NCBI GenBank assembly: GCA_024169445.1 | Contig: JALKFA010000001.1 | Span: 4,712,001 to 4,776,000 of the forward strand | Direction of reading: 5' to 3' | DNA: 64,000 nt | Source of the DNA: Buttiauxella agrestis ATCC 33320 | Lineage (GTDB): Bacteria; Pseudomonadota; Gammaproteobacteria; Enterobacterales; Enterobacteriaceae | Part shown: in pieces, positions 21,701-34,092 of the stretch | Numbering within the stretch: the first letter of the stretch is position 1 | Layout: each line of letters starts with the position of its first letter | The notes under the pieces: model-generated | The model's database searches: none | Seen by the model: only the letters and a program-made list of their open reading frames with translations | What the model was told of the DNA's origin: nothing | Made by a program: the position numbers and the translations under genes

Positions 21701-21701
21701 T

Positions 21702-23729
<2,028 letters not shown>

Positions 23730-23735
23730 TCAATA

Positions 23736-23764
23736 TAAAAAACCCCCGACATGCGGGGGTTTAG
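23736..23764 (-). terminator. zipA terminator
   Basis: On the minus strand the stem AAACCCCCG / CGGGGGTTT with loop CATGT (CATGT, 5 nt) is followed by a T tract (TTTTTTATATTG). It lies 25 bp after the zipA stop and 16 bp before the ligA start, so ligA must rely on read-through or its own promoter. Confidence 0.88.
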
Positions 23765-23788
23765 GGAGAAACATGTTCAGGATGGGTA

Positions 23789-24799
23789 TCAGTGGGTTGC
23801 GTTTGCTTCAACCACTTCGCGGATACGATCCTGATATTCACGCATTTTTTGCGGCGTCATCATGCGACGTTGATCATCAAGCACAACACCACCGACTTCA
23901 TCAGCAATATGCTGAGCAGACTGAAGCATCAGCTTAAAGTTCTGCGCCGGGTCGCCATAAGATGGTACCTGCATGAAGATTGTGACGCCAGGCGTTGCAA
24001 AATTCGTCATGCTTTCTGGGTCAAACGAACCTGGTTTAACCATATTAGCGAGGCTGAACAGAACCGGGCCGCTACCATCAGGACTCAGATGACGGTGGAA
24101 AATATTCATTTCGCCAAAAATAAAGCCCGCCTGCTGAATACTGTTTAACAGCACATCACCGTTAATCATACTGCCCGCATGAGCCGAGACATTAAGCACA
24201 ATCACCGTTTCTTTACGACGTTCCGGTGGTTCTGGTGTCGGAGCCGGTTGAGCAACAGCCGGTTCAACCGCAGGTTCTACGTGCTGAACTGTTGGCTGTT
24301 GAATCGGAGCTTGCGGTGCCACTGGCGGTAGAACAGGCTGTTGTAGCGCCGGTTGTGGGGCTTGATGGACCGCCGGCTGCACATGCTGTTGAGGTGCTGG
24401 CTGGTGAGTAGTCGGTGCGACTGGCACTTCCTGACGCGGCATGACCGGTTCAGGCTGACGCACAGGCGAACTCTGACGTGGTTCAGCAGAAGCGTAAGGT
24501 GGCTCGTATTGGTGTTGAGGTGCTTGCGGCTGACGAGGCATTTCTGGCTCGCGAGTCACTGTTTCTGGCGCAGGAGTTACCCGACGCACACGCACCTCAC
24601 CTACTCCATCATCTTGCTCATCGTCAGCCTCGTCGCCATCCGGCTCGTATTCGTCACGCTTAGACTTCATGCGCTTCAATGGACGATCACGAAAAACGGA
24701 TGAACGCTCCTTACGACTCGTCCACAGACCGTGAACCAGTAAGGCTATTATGGCGATCGCGCCAACAATGATTAATATCAGACGCAAATCCTGCATCAT
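23789..24799 (-). CDS. zipA: Cell division protein ZipA
   Basis: Essential division protein that tethers FtsZ to the inner membrane. It has 336 residues (E. coli 328). An N-terminal membrane anchor [20 protein letters not shown] is followed by a basic and acidic patch ([20 protein letters not shown]). A long Pro/Gln/Ala-rich linker spans about residues 70-195. The C-terminal FtsZ-binding domain runs about 200-336 ([50 protein letters not shown]). The start at 24799 is chosen by homology; the open frame to 24838 adds a non-homologous stretch. Confidence 0.96.
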   Translation of the reverse strand: MMQDLRLILIIVGAIAIIALLVHGLWTSRKERSSVFRDRPLKRMKSKRDEYEPDGDEADDEQDDGVGEVRVRRVTPAPETVTREPEMPRQPQAPQHQYEPPYASAEPRQSSPVRQPEPVMPRQEVPVAPTTHQPAPQQHVQPAVHQAPQPALQQPVLPPVAPQAPIQQPTVQHVEPAVEPAVAQPAPTPEPPERRKETVIVLNVSAHAGSMINGDVLLNSIQQAGFIFGEMNIFHRHLSPDGSGPVLFSLANMVKPGSFDPESMTNFATPGVTIFMQVPSYGDPAQNFKLMLQSAQHIADEVGGVVLDDQRRMMTPQKMREYQDRIREVVEANATH

Positions 24800-25030
24800 T
24801 ATATTCTCTGTTGTTCTAACACCTTGCCACCGCGGCAAACATTTACTTACTAAGAGTATTTGCCCATCTGCTCAAGTGCAAGTCCGCACAGAGTTTTCTC
24901 AGCATAAAGATGGACTGAAATCGATTTTTTGCTGTTTTTTCGACCATTTCCTAATAAGTTTTTCTGCTGACACTCAGTTATGATGGATATGCATGTCAAA
25001 GCAAAGCCCAAAAAGGAGTTCGTTCAGATT

Positions 25031-25792
25031 ATGGTTTCACCATCAGGAAGCGTGCCACGCAGTGGCGTTTATTATTTTTCGCAGGGCTGGAAGTTGGTCC
25101 GTGAGCCTGGAATCAAACGTTTCGTGCTCATGCCGCTATTGGTCAATATTTTACTGATGGGTGGCGCATTCTGGTGGCTATTTTCACGCCTGGATGTGTG
25201 GGTTCCAACCCTACTTTCATACGTTCCAGACTGGTTGCAGTGGTTAAGCTATTTGATTTGGCCTGTGGCAGTGGTCTCTATCCTGTTGGTATTTGGTTAT
25301 TTCTTCTCGACCATTGCGAACGTGATTGCCGCACCATTCAACGGATTGCTGGCAGAGCAACTTGAAGCGCGTCTGACAGGGAGCACCCCGCCAGATACCG
25401 GCGTGTTGGGCATCATGAAAGATGTCCCACGGATTATGAAACGCGAATGGCAGAAGCTGTCCTGGTATTTACCGCGTGCTTTGGTGCTGCTGGTGCTCTA
25501 CTTCATACCGGGCATCGGCCAAACTGTTGCACCCGTTTTATGGTTCTTATTTAGCGCCTGGATGCTAGCTATCCAGTATTGCGACTATCCGTTTGATAAC
25601 CATAAAGTGCCATTCAAGGAGATGCGCATTTCGTTGCGTGAGAAGAAAGGTATTAACATGCAGTTTGGTTCGCTGATCAGTCTGTTCACACTGATTCCTT
25701 TCCTGAACCTGGTCATCATGCCGGTTGCGGTCTGCGGCGCGACCGCGATGTGGGTTGATTGTTATCGCCCAAAACATGCCATGTGGAAGTAG
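25031..25792 (+). CDS. cysZ: Sulfate permease CysZ
   Basis: Inner-membrane sulfate uptake protein, 253 residues as in E. coli. Hydrophobic segments lie near residues 27-50, 63-90, 140-165 and 205-225, with the conserved [19 protein letters not shown] and [15 protein letters not shown]. It supplies sulfate for cysteine synthesis by the downstream cysK. The start [12 protein letters not shown] at 25031 matches E. coli; AAGGAG lies 12-17 bases upstream. The open frame extends to 24980 without homology. Confidence 0.94.
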   Translation: MVSPSGSVPRSGVYYFSQGWKLVREPGIKRFVLMPLLVNILLMGGAFWWLFSRLDVWVPTLLSYVPDWLQWLSYLIWPVAVVSILLVFGYFFSTIANVIAAPFNGLLAEQLEARLTGSTPPDTGVLGIMKDVPRIMKREWQKLSWYLPRALVLLVLYFIPGIGQTVAPVLWFLFSAWMLAIQYCDYPFDNHKVPFKEMRISLREKKGINMQFGSLISLFTLIPFLNLVIMPVAVCGATAMWVDCYRPKHAMWK

Positions 25793-25799
25793 TTTTTTC

Positions 25800-25825
25800 T
25801 GGAGCGGTTTCTACCGCTCCTTATT
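25800..25825 (+). terminator. Weak hairpin after cysZ
   Basis: Stem GGAGCGGT / ACCGCTCC (25801-25820) followed by TTATTCCTTG. The T tract is poor, so partial read-through to cysK is possible. Confidence 0.5.
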
Positions 25826-25956
25826 CCTTGTTATTCCTTCTTGCTACAGCTTATTACCCTTCTACATATAGATATACGATTTCTTTACTTCCGCATAACT
25901 TCTAAGCAGGTATGCTGAAGAGGTTTCCCAAATTTCATACAGTTAAAGGACAGGCT

Positions 25957-26928
25957 ATGAGCAAGATCTATGAAGACAACTCTCTGACAATCGGTCATAC
26001 GCCGCTGGTTCGCTTGAACCGTATCGGTAATGGACGCATCCTGGCAAAGGTAGAGTCCCGCAACCCGAGCTTTAGCGTCAAATGCCGTATCGGAGCCAAT
26101 ATGATTTGGGATGCCGAGAAACGCGGTGTACTCAAGCCGGGAGTCGAGTTAGTTGAGCCTACCAGTGGTAACACAGGTATCGCCCTGGCTTACGTTGCTG
26201 CAGCGCGTGGCTACAAGTTAACGCTAACCATGCCTGAAACCATGAGTATTGAACGTCGTAAACTGTTGAAAGCACTTGGCGCTAATCTGGTACTAACTGA
26301 AGGCGCGAAAGGCATGAAAGGTGCAATTCAGAAAGCTGAAGAAATCGTTGCCAGCGATCCAGAAAAATTCCTGTTGTTGCAGCAGTTCAGTAACCCGGCC
26401 AACCCAGAAATCCACGAAAAAACCACAGGCCCAGAAATCTGGGAAGATACTGACGGCGAAGTCGATGTCTTCATTGCCGGCGTAGGTACTGGCGGTACGC
26501 TGACCGGCGTGAGCCGCTATATCAAAAACACCAAAGGCAAAACGGATCTGATAAGCGTGGCCGTTGAGCCAACGGATTCTCCAGTCATTGCTCAGGCGTT
26601 AGCAGGTGAAGAAATCAAGCCTGGGCCGCACAAAATTCAGGGTATTGGTGCAGGCTTCATTCCTGGCAACCTCGACCTCAAACTGATCGACAAAGTTATC
26701 GCCATCACTAACGACGAAGCTATTTCTACTGCGCGCCGTCTGATGGAAGAAGAAGGCATACTTGCTGGGATTTCATCCGGTGCGGCAGTGGCTGCAGCAT
26801 TAAAACTTCAGGAAGATGAAGCATTTACCAATAAAAATATTGTGGTTATACTGCCATCCTCCGGGGAGCGTTATCTGAGTACCGCCCTGTTTGCCGATCT
26901 TTTCACTGAAAAAGAACTGCAACAGTGA
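25957..26928 (+). CDS. cysK: Cysteine synthase A (O-acetylserine sulfhydrylase A)
   Basis: PLP enzyme making L-cysteine from O-acetylserine and sulfide. It has 323 residues as in E. coli. The PLP Lys42 lies in [13 protein letters not shown], the substrate loop is PTSGNTGIA and the phosphate-binding loop is [10 protein letters not shown]. The start MSKIYEDNS at 25957 follows AAAGGACAGGCT; the open frame extends to 25912 without homology. It normally forms a complex with serine acetyltransferase CysE (not in this window). Confidence 0.97.
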   Translation: MSKIYEDNSLTIGHTPLVRLNRIGNGRILAKVESRNPSFSVKCRIGANMIWDAEKRGVLKPGVELVEPTSGNTGIALAYVAAARGYKLTLTMPETMSIERRKLLKALGANLVLTEGAKGMKGAIQKAEEIVASDPEKFLLLQQFSNPANPEIHEKTTGPEIWEDTDGEVDVFIAGVGTGGTLTGVSRYIKNTKGKTDLISVAVEPTDSPVIAQALAGEEIKPGPHKIQGIGAGFIPGNLDLKLIDKVIAITNDEAISTARRLMEEEGILAGISSGAAVAAALKLQEDEAFTNKNIVVILPSSGERYLSTALFADLFTEKELQQ

Positions 26929-26949
26929 TGCCAACCAGGTAGGTTCGAG

Positions 26950-26980
26950 TAAAAAAGCACCCAAATGGGTGCTTTTTTGT
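26950..26980 (+). terminator. cysK terminator
   Basis: Stem AAAAAAGCACCC / GGGTGCTTTTTT with loop AAAT and a T tract at 26972-26978; typical bidirectional rho-independent terminator. Confidence 0.92.
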
Positions 26981-27323
26981 GGCGTCCGTCAAACTTTTAG
27001 CTACCCTGGCATTGCGTCACCCTTTCAGGTCTGGTATCTATCCAGCAAATTATTTTGATGCGCGAAATTAATCGAAGTGTGAGATACGTCTGCTGAATCG
27101 ATTTATCGATTTGGTGCAAAATCACATTTCACGGCATAATGATTAATGACGAGCGAGCCGCGAAGCGCATGGTAAATGTCAGAGCACATTTCGTGGTTCC
27201 CGAAAGCATCCTGTGTCGCGTAAAGTCTTCAGTTAACGTCGACGCTAACTATACAGGCTAAAGTTTTGCCACCAGGCTAGACTTTAGTTCCACAACACAA
27301 AACCTATAAGTTGGGGAAATACA
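26981..27323 (+). promoter_or_regulatory. Regulatory region of the ptsHI-crr operon
   Basis: 343 bp without a gene. The last 50 bp (CCAGGCTAGACTTTAGTTCC and CACAACAC, then CTATAAGTTGGGGAAATACA) is almost the same as the E. coli ptsH proximal promoter and leader as I remember it. Further up, 27117-27143 has ATCACATTTCACGGCATAAT, which resembles the CRP-dependent distal promoter with a TCACA half-site and a CATAAT -10. Exact start sites are not resolved. Confidence 0.6.
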
Positions 27324-27581
27324 ATGTTCCAGCAAGAAGTTACCATTACCGCTCCAAACGGTCTGCATACCCGCCCTGCTGCTCAGTTTGTTAAAGAAGC
27401 TAAAGGCTTCACTTCTGAGATCACTGTGACCTCCAACGGCAAAAGCGCAAGCGCCAAAAGCCTGTTCAAACTGCAAACTCTGGGCCTGACTCAAGGGACT
27501 GTAGTGACCATCTCCGCTGAAGGTGAAGATGATCAGAAAGCAGTTGAGCATCTGGTAAAACTGATGGCTGAACTCGAGTAA
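27324..27581 (+). CDS. ptsH: Phosphocarrier protein HPr
   Basis: General PTS phosphocarrier, 85 residues as in E. coli. The phosphorylated His15 lies in [12 protein letters not shown] and the Ser46 region reads [10 protein letters not shown]. It takes phosphate from enzyme I and passes it to sugar-specific EIIA proteins. First gene of ptsH-ptsI-crr; ribosome-binding site GGGGAAATACA. Confidence 0.98.
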   Translation: MFQQEVTITAPNGLHTRPAAQFVKEAKGFTSEITVTSNGKSASAKSLFKLQTLGLTQGTVVTISAEGEDDQKAVEHLVKLMAELE

Positions 27582-27625
27582 GTTCTGGGTTCTTCGTAAA
27601 TATCAGTCACAAGTAAGGTAGGGTT

Positions 27626-29353
27626 ATGATTTCAGGCATTTTAGCATCCCCGGGTATCGCTTTCGGCAAGGCACTTTTGCTGAAGGAAGATGAAATTGTC
27701 ATCGACCGGAAGAAAATTTCTGCCGACAAAGTTGCGCAGGAAGTTGAACGTTTCTTAAGCGGGCGCGCGAAAGCGTCAGCACAGCTGGAAACGATCAAAA
27801 TTAAAGCTGGCGAGACCTTCGGTGAAGAAAAGGAAGCTATCTTCGAAGGGCACATTATGTTGCTGGAAGACGAAGAGCTTGAGCAGGAAATCATAGCCCT
27901 TATCAAAGATAAATTAGTGACTGCTGATGCAGCGGCTCACGAAATTATCGAAGGCCAGGCGGTCGCGCTGGAAGAGCTAGACGATGAATACCTGAAAGAA
28001 CGTGCGGCTGACGTACGCGATATCGGTAAGCGTCTACTGCGCAATATCCTCGGTCTGGCAATTATCGACCTTAGCTCTATTCAGGATGAAGTTATCCTGG
28101 TGGCTAAAGATTTGACTCCGTCTGAAACTGCACAGCTGAACCTGCAAAAGGTGCTGGGTTTCATCACCGATATCGGCGGCCGTACTTCCCATACCTCCAT
28201 CATGGCGCGTTCTCTTGAACTGCCAGCGATCGTCGGTACCGGTAGCGTGACCAGCCAGGTGAAGAACGGCGATTACCTGATCCTCGATGCTGTTAACAAT
28301 AAAGTTTACGTTAACCCAACCAACGACGAGATCGAAGCCCTGCGCGCTGTACAGCAGCAAGAAGCTTCTGAGAAAGCTGAACTGGCAAAACTGAAAGACC
28401 TGCCAGCAATCACTCTCGATGGTCATCAGGTAGAAGTATGCGCAAACATCGGTACTGTTCGTGATGTCGACGGTGCTGAGCGCAATGGTGCAGAAGGTGT
28501 AGGTCTGTATCGTACAGAATTCCTGTTCATGGACCGTGATTCACTGCCAACTGAAGATGAGCAGTTCGCGGCGTACAAAGCTGTTGCTGAAGCCTGTGGC
28601 TCGCAAGCAGTTATCGTACGTACCATGGATATCGGTGGCGACAAAGAGCTGCCGTACATGAACTTCCCGAAAGAAGAAAACCCGTTCCTGGGCTGGCGTG
28701 CTGTGCGTATCGCAATGGATCGTAAAGAGATCCTGCATGACCAGGTACGCGCTATCCTGCGTGCTTCCGCTTTCGGTAAATTGCGTATCATGTTCCCAAT
28801 GATTATCTCTGTTGAAGAAGTGCGTGCACTGAAAGCTGAGATTGAAATCATGAAGGCGCAGCTGCGTGAAGAAGGCAAAGCGTTTGACGAAACTATTGAA
28901 GTCGGTGTGATGGTTGAGACTCCGGCTGCGGCCACGATTGCTCGCCATCTGGCAAAAGAAGTCGACTTCTTTAGTATCGGTACCAATGATTTAACTCAGT
29001 ACACCCTGGCAGTTGACCGTGGTAATGATATGATTTCACATCTTTACCAGCCAATGTCACCGTCCGTACTGACTCTGATTAAGCAAGTTATTGATGCTTC
29101 TCATGCAGAAGGTAAATGGACCGGTATGTGTGGTGAGCTTGCAGGCGACGAACGTGCTACACTTCTGTTGCTGGGTATGGGTCTGGACGAATTTAGTATG
29201 AGTGCCATTTCTATCCCGCGCATTAAGAAGATTATTCGTAACACGAACTTCGAAGATGCGAAGGTGTTAGCAGAGCAAGCTCTTGCTCAACCGACAACGG
29301 ACGAGTTAATGATGCTGGTTAACAAGTTCATTGAAGAAAAAACAATCTGCTAA
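27626..29353 (+). CDS. ptsI: PTS enzyme I
   Basis: PEP-protein phosphotransferase, 575 residues as in E. coli. The HPr-binding helical domain is N-terminal. The active His189 lies in [20 protein letters not shown]. The C-terminal PEP-binding TIM barrel carries [23 protein letters not shown] and the catalytic Cys in [13 protein letters not shown]. It lies 44 bp after ptsH, in the conserved operon. Confidence 0.98.
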   Translation: MISGILASPGIAFGKALLLKEDEIVIDRKKISADKVAQEVERFLSGRAKASAQLETIKIKAGETFGEEKEAIFEGHIMLLEDEELEQEIIALIKDKLVTADAAAHEIIEGQAVALEELDDEYLKERAADVRDIGKRLLRNILGLAIIDLSSIQDEVILVAKDLTPSETAQLNLQKVLGFITDIGGRTSHTSIMARSLELPAIVGTGSVTSQVKNGDYLILDAVNNKVYVNPTNDEIEALRAVQQQEASEKAELAKLKDLPAITLDGHQVEVCANIGTVRDVDGAERNGAEGVGLYRTEFLFMDRDSLPTEDEQFAAYKAVAEACGSQAVIVRTMDIGGDKELPYMNFPKEENPFLGWRAVRIAMDRKEILHDQVRAILRASAFGKLRIMFPMIISVEEVRALKAEIEIMKAQLREEGKAFDETIEVGVMVETPAAATIARHLAKEVDFFSIGTNDLTQYTLAVDRGNDMISHLYQPMSPSVLTLIKQVIDASHAEGKWTGMCGELAGDERATLLLLGMGLDEFSMSAISIPRIKKIIRNTNFEDAKVLAEQALAQPTTDELMMLVNKFIEEKTIC

Positions 29354-29393
29354 TCCACCGGATGCGGCCCAATTTACTGCTTAGGAGAAGATC

Positions 29394-29903
29394 ATGGGTT
29401 TGTTTGATAAACTGAAATCTCTGGTTTCTGATGATAAAAAAGACACCGGAACCATTGAGATTGTTGCCCCACTTTCTGGCGAAATCGTCAATATTGAAGA
29501 TGTTCCAGATGTGGTGTTCGCCGAGAAGATCGTTGGTGATGGCATTGCAATTAAACCGACTGGCAACAAAATGGTTGCTCCGGTTGACGGCACCATCGGT
29601 AAAATCTTCGAAACTAACCATGCTTTCTCTATCGAATCCGATAGCGGCATTGAGCTGTTCGTTCACTTCGGTATCGATACTGTTGAACTGAAAGGCGAAG
29701 GCTTCAAGCGTATCGCAGAAGAAGGCCAGCGTGTTAAGAAAGGCGACGTAGTTATCGAGTTCGATTTGGCCCTGCTGGAAGAGAAAGCGAAGTCTACCCT
29801 GACTCCAGTTGTTATCTCCAACATGGACGAAATCAAAGAGCTGATCAAACTGACTGGTAGCGTGACTGTGGGCGAAACCCCGGTAATCCGCATCAAGAAG
29901 TAA
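29394..29903 (+). CDS. crr: Glucose-specific EIIA (EIIA-Glc)
   Basis: Soluble PTS component that phosphorylates glucose EIIBC and controls adenylate cyclase and sugar permeases (inducer exclusion). It has 169 residues. The phosphorylated His (residue 91 counting Met) lies in [10 protein letters not shown], with the supporting His in [10 protein letters not shown]. The N-terminal helix [12 protein letters not shown], which contacts membranes, is present. Third gene of the pts operon, 40 bp after ptsI. Confidence 0.98.
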   Translation: MGLFDKLKSLVSDDKKDTGTIEIVAPLSGEIVNIEDVPDVVFAEKIVGDGIAIKPTGNKMVAPVDGTIGKIFETNHAFSIESDSGIELFVHFGIDTVELKGEGFKRIAEEGQRVKKGDVVIEFDLALLEEKAKSTLTPVVISNMDEIKELIKLTGSVTVGETPVIRIKK

Positions 29904-29938
29904 TTATTAGATACAGGATTAACCGTCCTGTATTTAAA

Positions 29939-29977
29939 GAAAAAAACCGGGAATGTCAGCATTCCCGGTTTTTTTTC
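29939..29977 (+). terminator. pts operon terminator
   Basis: Stem AAAAACCGGGAAT / ATTCCCGGTTTTT with loop GTCAGC and an 8-base T tract. The gene on the other side (rhamnosidase) is convergent and can use the A-rich side. Confidence 0.93.
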
Positions 29978-29996
29978 GTCTGTCGCTAATTCGATT

Positions 29997-32651
29997 CTAT
30001 GCGCGCAGATATTCGACTGTGTAATTCCCCGATCCTACGTTGGCAACCCCGCTGGTTCCCTGCTGTTTGAAGTCCACGTCCTGAGCTGAAAGCAGTTCTC
30101 CCAGGCTCGAAAGTTTGATGGTGGCATGCGTGTTATGCGGCACCGTAACATTTAGCGTCACTCTTTCATCCAGTACCTTCCAGCTCACGGCGATTTCGCC
30201 ATAGATGGACTGATAACTCGCATCAACAAAAGATAAACCACCACCGATAGTCGGCTCGATAATCACATGCTTAAAGCCCGGCTCATCGGCGTCAGCCTCA
30301 ATCCCCGCTACAGAGCGATATAGCCACTCCCCCACCGCGCCATACGCGTAATGGTTAAACGAGTTCATATCTGCGCTCCACATTGTGCCATCGGGTTTCA
30401 GGCCATCCCAGTGCTCCCAAATGGTCGTCGCCCCAGCTTTTACTTGATATAACCAGGAAGGGAAATCCTCTTTTAGCAACAGCTCCCACGCCTCTTTTTC
30501 TCGCCCATTCTGGCTTAGTGCATGGCAAAAATAAGGTGTCCCGACAAAACCCGTCACCAAATGCCCATCATGTTCACGCAGCAGTTCAACCAGCGTATTC
30601 ACCGTGCGTTCGCGGAACGGTTCCGGCACCAGGTTCAAATAGAGCGCCAGAATATGCGCAGTCTGGGTTCTCGCCGCCAGCCTGCCTGATGGCGTGAAAA
30701 ATTCATCCTGAAAACGCTGGACGATTTGCTGGTGCAAGGCACTGTAGCGCTCAAAATCTTCTGTTCGATTCAACGCTTTGGCAGCCCGGCTGAATAACTC
30801 GGTGGAATGGGCAAAATAGGCCGTGCAGACAAGATCCGTCGGCGTCGCGCCAAAATAGCTCCCTTCTTTGGCATCCAGCGCCACCCAATCGCCAAATTGC
30901 AATTTATAGCGCCATATCAGGTTCTCTGAATGAGTAAGCATGAAATCCACCCAGCCTTTCATGCTCTGATACTGGTTTTCCAGAATCCGCGTATCGCCGT
31001 ACATCAGGTACATCGTCCACGGATTAATCACCGCAGCATCCGCCCATGCCGCCGCAGAGTGCGTCCCACCTTCGGCCAGGTTGATATCATTCGCGCAATG
31101 CCCGGTAAGAATATCAGGCACCACATGCGGCACGCCGCCTTCCGGCGTCTGGTCATGTCTCAGATCCCTGAGCCATTTAGCGAAGAAATTACGCGTGTGC
31201 ATCAGATAGCTGGCAGTACGGCAAAATATCTGCGCATCACCGGTCCACCCCAGCCGTTCATCACGCTGCGGGCAGTCGGTTGGGACATCAACAAAATTGC
31301 CTTTTAATCCCCACAAAATATTGTGGTGTAGCTGGTTTAAGTCTTCATTTGAGCAGTTGAAATGCCCGGTATGTGCCATGTCAGAATGGAGTACCAGCGC
31401 TTTGAAATTCTCAGGCAATATCTTGCCAGGGTAGCTTTCGACTTTAACGTAACGGAATCCCTGGTAAGTAAACTGAGGATGATAGACCTCCTCCGCATCG
31501 CCTTTTAAAACATACTCCACACGCTGTTTCGCAGAACGCAGATTATCGAGATAAACATTGCCCTCAGCATCCAATGTCTCGAAATGGCGCAAGATAACTT
31601 TGTCACCGAGCTTGCCACTCACTTTAAATTCGACCCAGCCACTGAGGTTTTGCCCAAAGTCGATAACCGTATCGCCTTGCGCAGTAGTGATAATGGCAAC
31701 CGGCTCCAGCGCCGCTATTTTTTTCACCTTGCAGGCACTCTGCGCGGTAAGTACTTTTTTATCATATGGAACAAGGCTGACAGGCCGCCAGTAAGAGGCA
31801 TCATAACCGGTATTATTCCAGCCTTCCCGCTCAAGGCTTGCGTCGCAAATTTCACCGTCATAGATTTCCGAGAACAGAATTGGTGAATCTTCCCCATGCC
31901 AGGAATCATCCGTCACAACAATCTGCTGGGTTCCATCCTGGTAGTGAATGACTAACTGGCAGATCAGTGCGGTTTGTTCACCATAATAATTTCTGTCACG
32001 GGTAAAACCCATATCGCCTTTAAACCAGCCCGCCGCTAGCTCCGCGCCAATAACGTTATCGTCACGCTGGAGTTGCTCACTCAAATCATAAGTTTGATAA
32101 AGCAGATGGTGATGATAGCTAGTCCAGCCTGGCGTCAGCACATCATCACCGACTTTTTGACCATTGAGATAGAACTGATAAAGCCCTAATGCGGAGACAT
32201 GTAAATAAGCAGAAGCAACTGCACTGCCTTTATTGAGTGAAAAGGGTTTTCTCACTAATGTGACTTTAGAATTATCTTTATCAGCGGAATTCTCAGCAGA
32301 AATAAAATCACCTGACCACGGGGTGTCCATCATCCCGGTAATAAACTCAGCGACTGCACTCCACGGGCTTTCCTCTCCGTGGTTATCGTTAATTCTCACC
32401 CGTACAAAATAACGCGTTGAAGGATGCAGCAAAATGTCATTAATATTAACATTCGCCGAAGCATCACTATTTATCAATCCACTATCAAATAAAATAACGT
32501 CGAAATATTTATCATGACTAACCTGTAACTGATAGCAAATTTGCTTAACACTCTTTTGATCACTGGCAATTTCCCAACCGATAACCGGAAAGTTATCGAC
32601 TCCCGATAAAGACAATTCATAGTCAAGCGTGATCTTTTTTACTGATAGCAT
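29997..32651 (-). CDS. GH78 alpha-L-rhamnosidase
   Basis: Predicted cytoplasmic glycoside hydrolase of family 78, removing terminal alpha-L-rhamnose from rhamnosides. It has 884 residues and no signal peptide. Order: N-terminal fibronectin-like domain with SPWSAVAEFITG (about 95-106); a carbohydrate-binding Bac_rhamnosid_N region with LHVSALGLYQFYLNGQKVGD (about 150) and TPGWTSY; then the (alpha/alpha)6 catalytic barrel. DVPTDCPQRDERLGWTGDAQ (about 453-472) holds the acidic catalytic cluster; DINLAEGGTHSAAAW and TIWEHWDGLKPDGT follow. NHYAYGAVGEWLYR (about 762-775) has the conserved His. AAGGAG lies 10 bases before the ATG. It is the last gene of a regulator-transporter-hydrolase set. Confidence 0.9.
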   Translation of the reverse strand: MLSVKKITLDYELSLSGVDNFPVIGWEIASDQKSVKQICYQLQVSHDKYFDVILFDSGLINSDASANVNINDILLHPSTRYFVRVRINDNHGEESPWSAVAEFITGMMDTPWSGDFISAENSADKDNSKVTLVRKPFSLNKGSAVASAYLHVSALGLYQFYLNGQKVGDDVLTPGWTSYHHHLLYQTYDLSEQLQRDDNVIGAELAAGWFKGDMGFTRDRNYYGEQTALICQLVIHYQDGTQQIVVTDDSWHGEDSPILFSEIYDGEICDASLEREGWNNTGYDASYWRPVSLVPYDKKVLTAQSACKVKKIAALEPVAIITTAQGDTVIDFGQNLSGWVEFKVSGKLGDKVILRHFETLDAEGNVYLDNLRSAKQRVEYVLKGDAEEVYHPQFTYQGFRYVKVESYPGKILPENFKALVLHSDMAHTGHFNCSNEDLNQLHHNILWGLKGNFVDVPTDCPQRDERLGWTGDAQIFCRTASYLMHTRNFFAKWLRDLRHDQTPEGGVPHVVPDILTGHCANDINLAEGGTHSAAAWADAAVINPWTMYLMYGDTRILENQYQSMKGWVDFMLTHSENLIWRYKLQFGDWVALDAKEGSYFGATPTDLVCTAYFAHSTELFSRAAKALNRTEDFERYSALHQQIVQRFQDEFFTPSGRLAARTQTAHILALYLNLVPEPFRERTVNTLVELLREHDGHLVTGFVGTPYFCHALSQNGREKEAWELLLKEDFPSWLYQVKAGATTIWEHWDGLKPDGTMWSADMNSFNHYAYGAVGEWLYRSVAGIEADADEPGFKHVIIEPTIGGGLSFVDASYQSIYGEIAVSWKVLDERVTLNVTVPHNTHATIKLSSLGELLSAQDVDFKQQGTSGVANVGSGNYTVEYLRA

Positions 32652-32693
32652 AATGATATGCTCCTTAGATTACTGAATATTTATACGAGATAA

Positions 32694-33998
32694 TTATTTT
32701 GTCTGAATGGCCTCTACGGGCAAGGTCGATGCTGTAATCTGTTTCTCAGTAATCATTTCTCCTTCACTGGAGAATTCATTACGTTTTTGGCGATGGAAAC
32801 ACAACCAGCCTATAAACATGCCTAATGCAACAATCGAAGTCAGAATGGTGTACAACGCCACCGGTCCGGCGTCGAGTAATACCGGTGTGACAAAAGCTAA
32901 TAAAGCACATGATAAACGAGCGACACCCACAATCGCGCCCTGCGCCGTTGAACGTAACATGGTCGGGAATGACTCTTGCGACCAAACTTTCATAATTCCT
33001 TCAAAAGCCATACCGCTACCGGTAGCCGTAAATAAAAGGAAGCAGAACCATGATAACTGAGAGAAATTAAGCAACACCGGCATCAAGAAACCACCGGCAA
33101 AAAAGAATGCACCAATAATAAACACCAGCATCCTTTTTGAGGTATCGACCATCTTCATAAATAACAAACCGGACAACACGCCCACCGGCATTAACAACAG
33201 GTTCCAGAGAGAATTTTCTTCAACCGTAATACCAACCACATTCACCGCGACATAAGTCCCGAATTGCCCACCGGTATTTGCCGCCAGATTGACCAGCGTA
33301 TAAAAAAAACATAATGCGACAAACGGCCATAAGTACTTCCCATGCAGCAAATCTTTAAACGATGACTTTTGTGCGCGAACGGTTGTCGCACCTCGACGGT
33401 TCTCATCACGAGCAACCAGCCACATCGGTGATTCAGGAATAGTCCAACGCAACAGCAGTAATACGGCGGCGACAATACCGACATGGAGATACATAATTTG
33501 TGCCCCCAATTGTCCCCAGCCCCCAACAACGGCTGAAACCCCCATCGTAGTACTGATGCCCACCAGCCAAAGAAGATTGGATAAGCCGATTATCTTGCCG
33601 CGGTTGTTATCGTTGGCAGCCTCTGCAATGGTTGCTAAAGAAACCGGTAAATCGGCACCTGTCGCCAGACCAACAAATATTGTCCCAGCCAGCAACACGA
33701 CAAAGACTTCACCAAATGCCAACATCAGCGACCCCAGAACAATCATTGCCATGGTGGCAATAAACACTTTGCGCCTGCCAAGGCGATCCCCCAGCCTGCC
33801 ACCTAAAAATGCCCCGATAGCAATGCATAGCGTTAACACGCCTGAAAGGACACCGATATCAGCAGAAGTAATACCAATAGCCTTCTGATAAATAACTAAA
33901 GCGGTACCATTGGAAACTATAGCGGCCGAGTCGATATAAGAAGCCATCCCTGAAACCACCCCAACATACCAGGGGTTAGTTACTTTCAATTTGCCCAT
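32694..33998 (-). CDS. MFS transporter of the sugar porter type, probably for rhamnosides
   Basis: Inner-membrane major facilitator of 434 residues with 12 predicted helices. The MFS motif between helices 2 and 3 reads GGRLGDRLGRRKVF (about residues 66-79), and PESPMW after helix 6 is typical of sugar/metabolite:H+ symporters. It precedes the rhamnosidase by 42 bp on the same strand, so the two are likely co-transcribed and the import of a rhamnose-containing glycoside is inferred. The substrate cannot be read from the sequence. A 94-bp gap before it, on the side of the regulator, probably holds the operon promoter. Confidence 0.82.
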   Translation of the reverse strand: MGKLKVTNPWYVGVVSGMASYIDSAAIVSNGTALVIYQKAIGITSADIGVLSGVLTLCIAIGAFLGGRLGDRLGRRKVFIATMAMIVLGSLMLAFGEVFVVLLAGTIFVGLATGADLPVSLATIAEAANDNNRGKIIGLSNLLWLVGISTTMGVSAVVGGWGQLGAQIMYLHVGIVAAVLLLLRWTIPESPMWLVARDENRRGATTVRAQKSSFKDLLHGKYLWPFVALCFFYTLVNLAANTGGQFGTYVAVNVVGITVEENSLWNLLLMPVGVLSGLLFMKMVDTSKRMLVFIIGAFFFAGGFLMPVLLNFSQLSWFCFLLFTATGSGMAFEGIMKVWSQESFPTMLRSTAQGAIVGVARLSCALLAFVTPVLLDAGPVALYTILTSIVALGMFIGWLCFHRQKRNEFSSEGEMITEKQITASTLPVEAIQTK

Positions 33999-34092
33999 AT
34001 TATTTACTCCATTAAATTATGACTTACATCATGTGTTACTTCTTCCCATGAAAATAAAAACACATTCGTATAAAGGATTAATACAATGATAT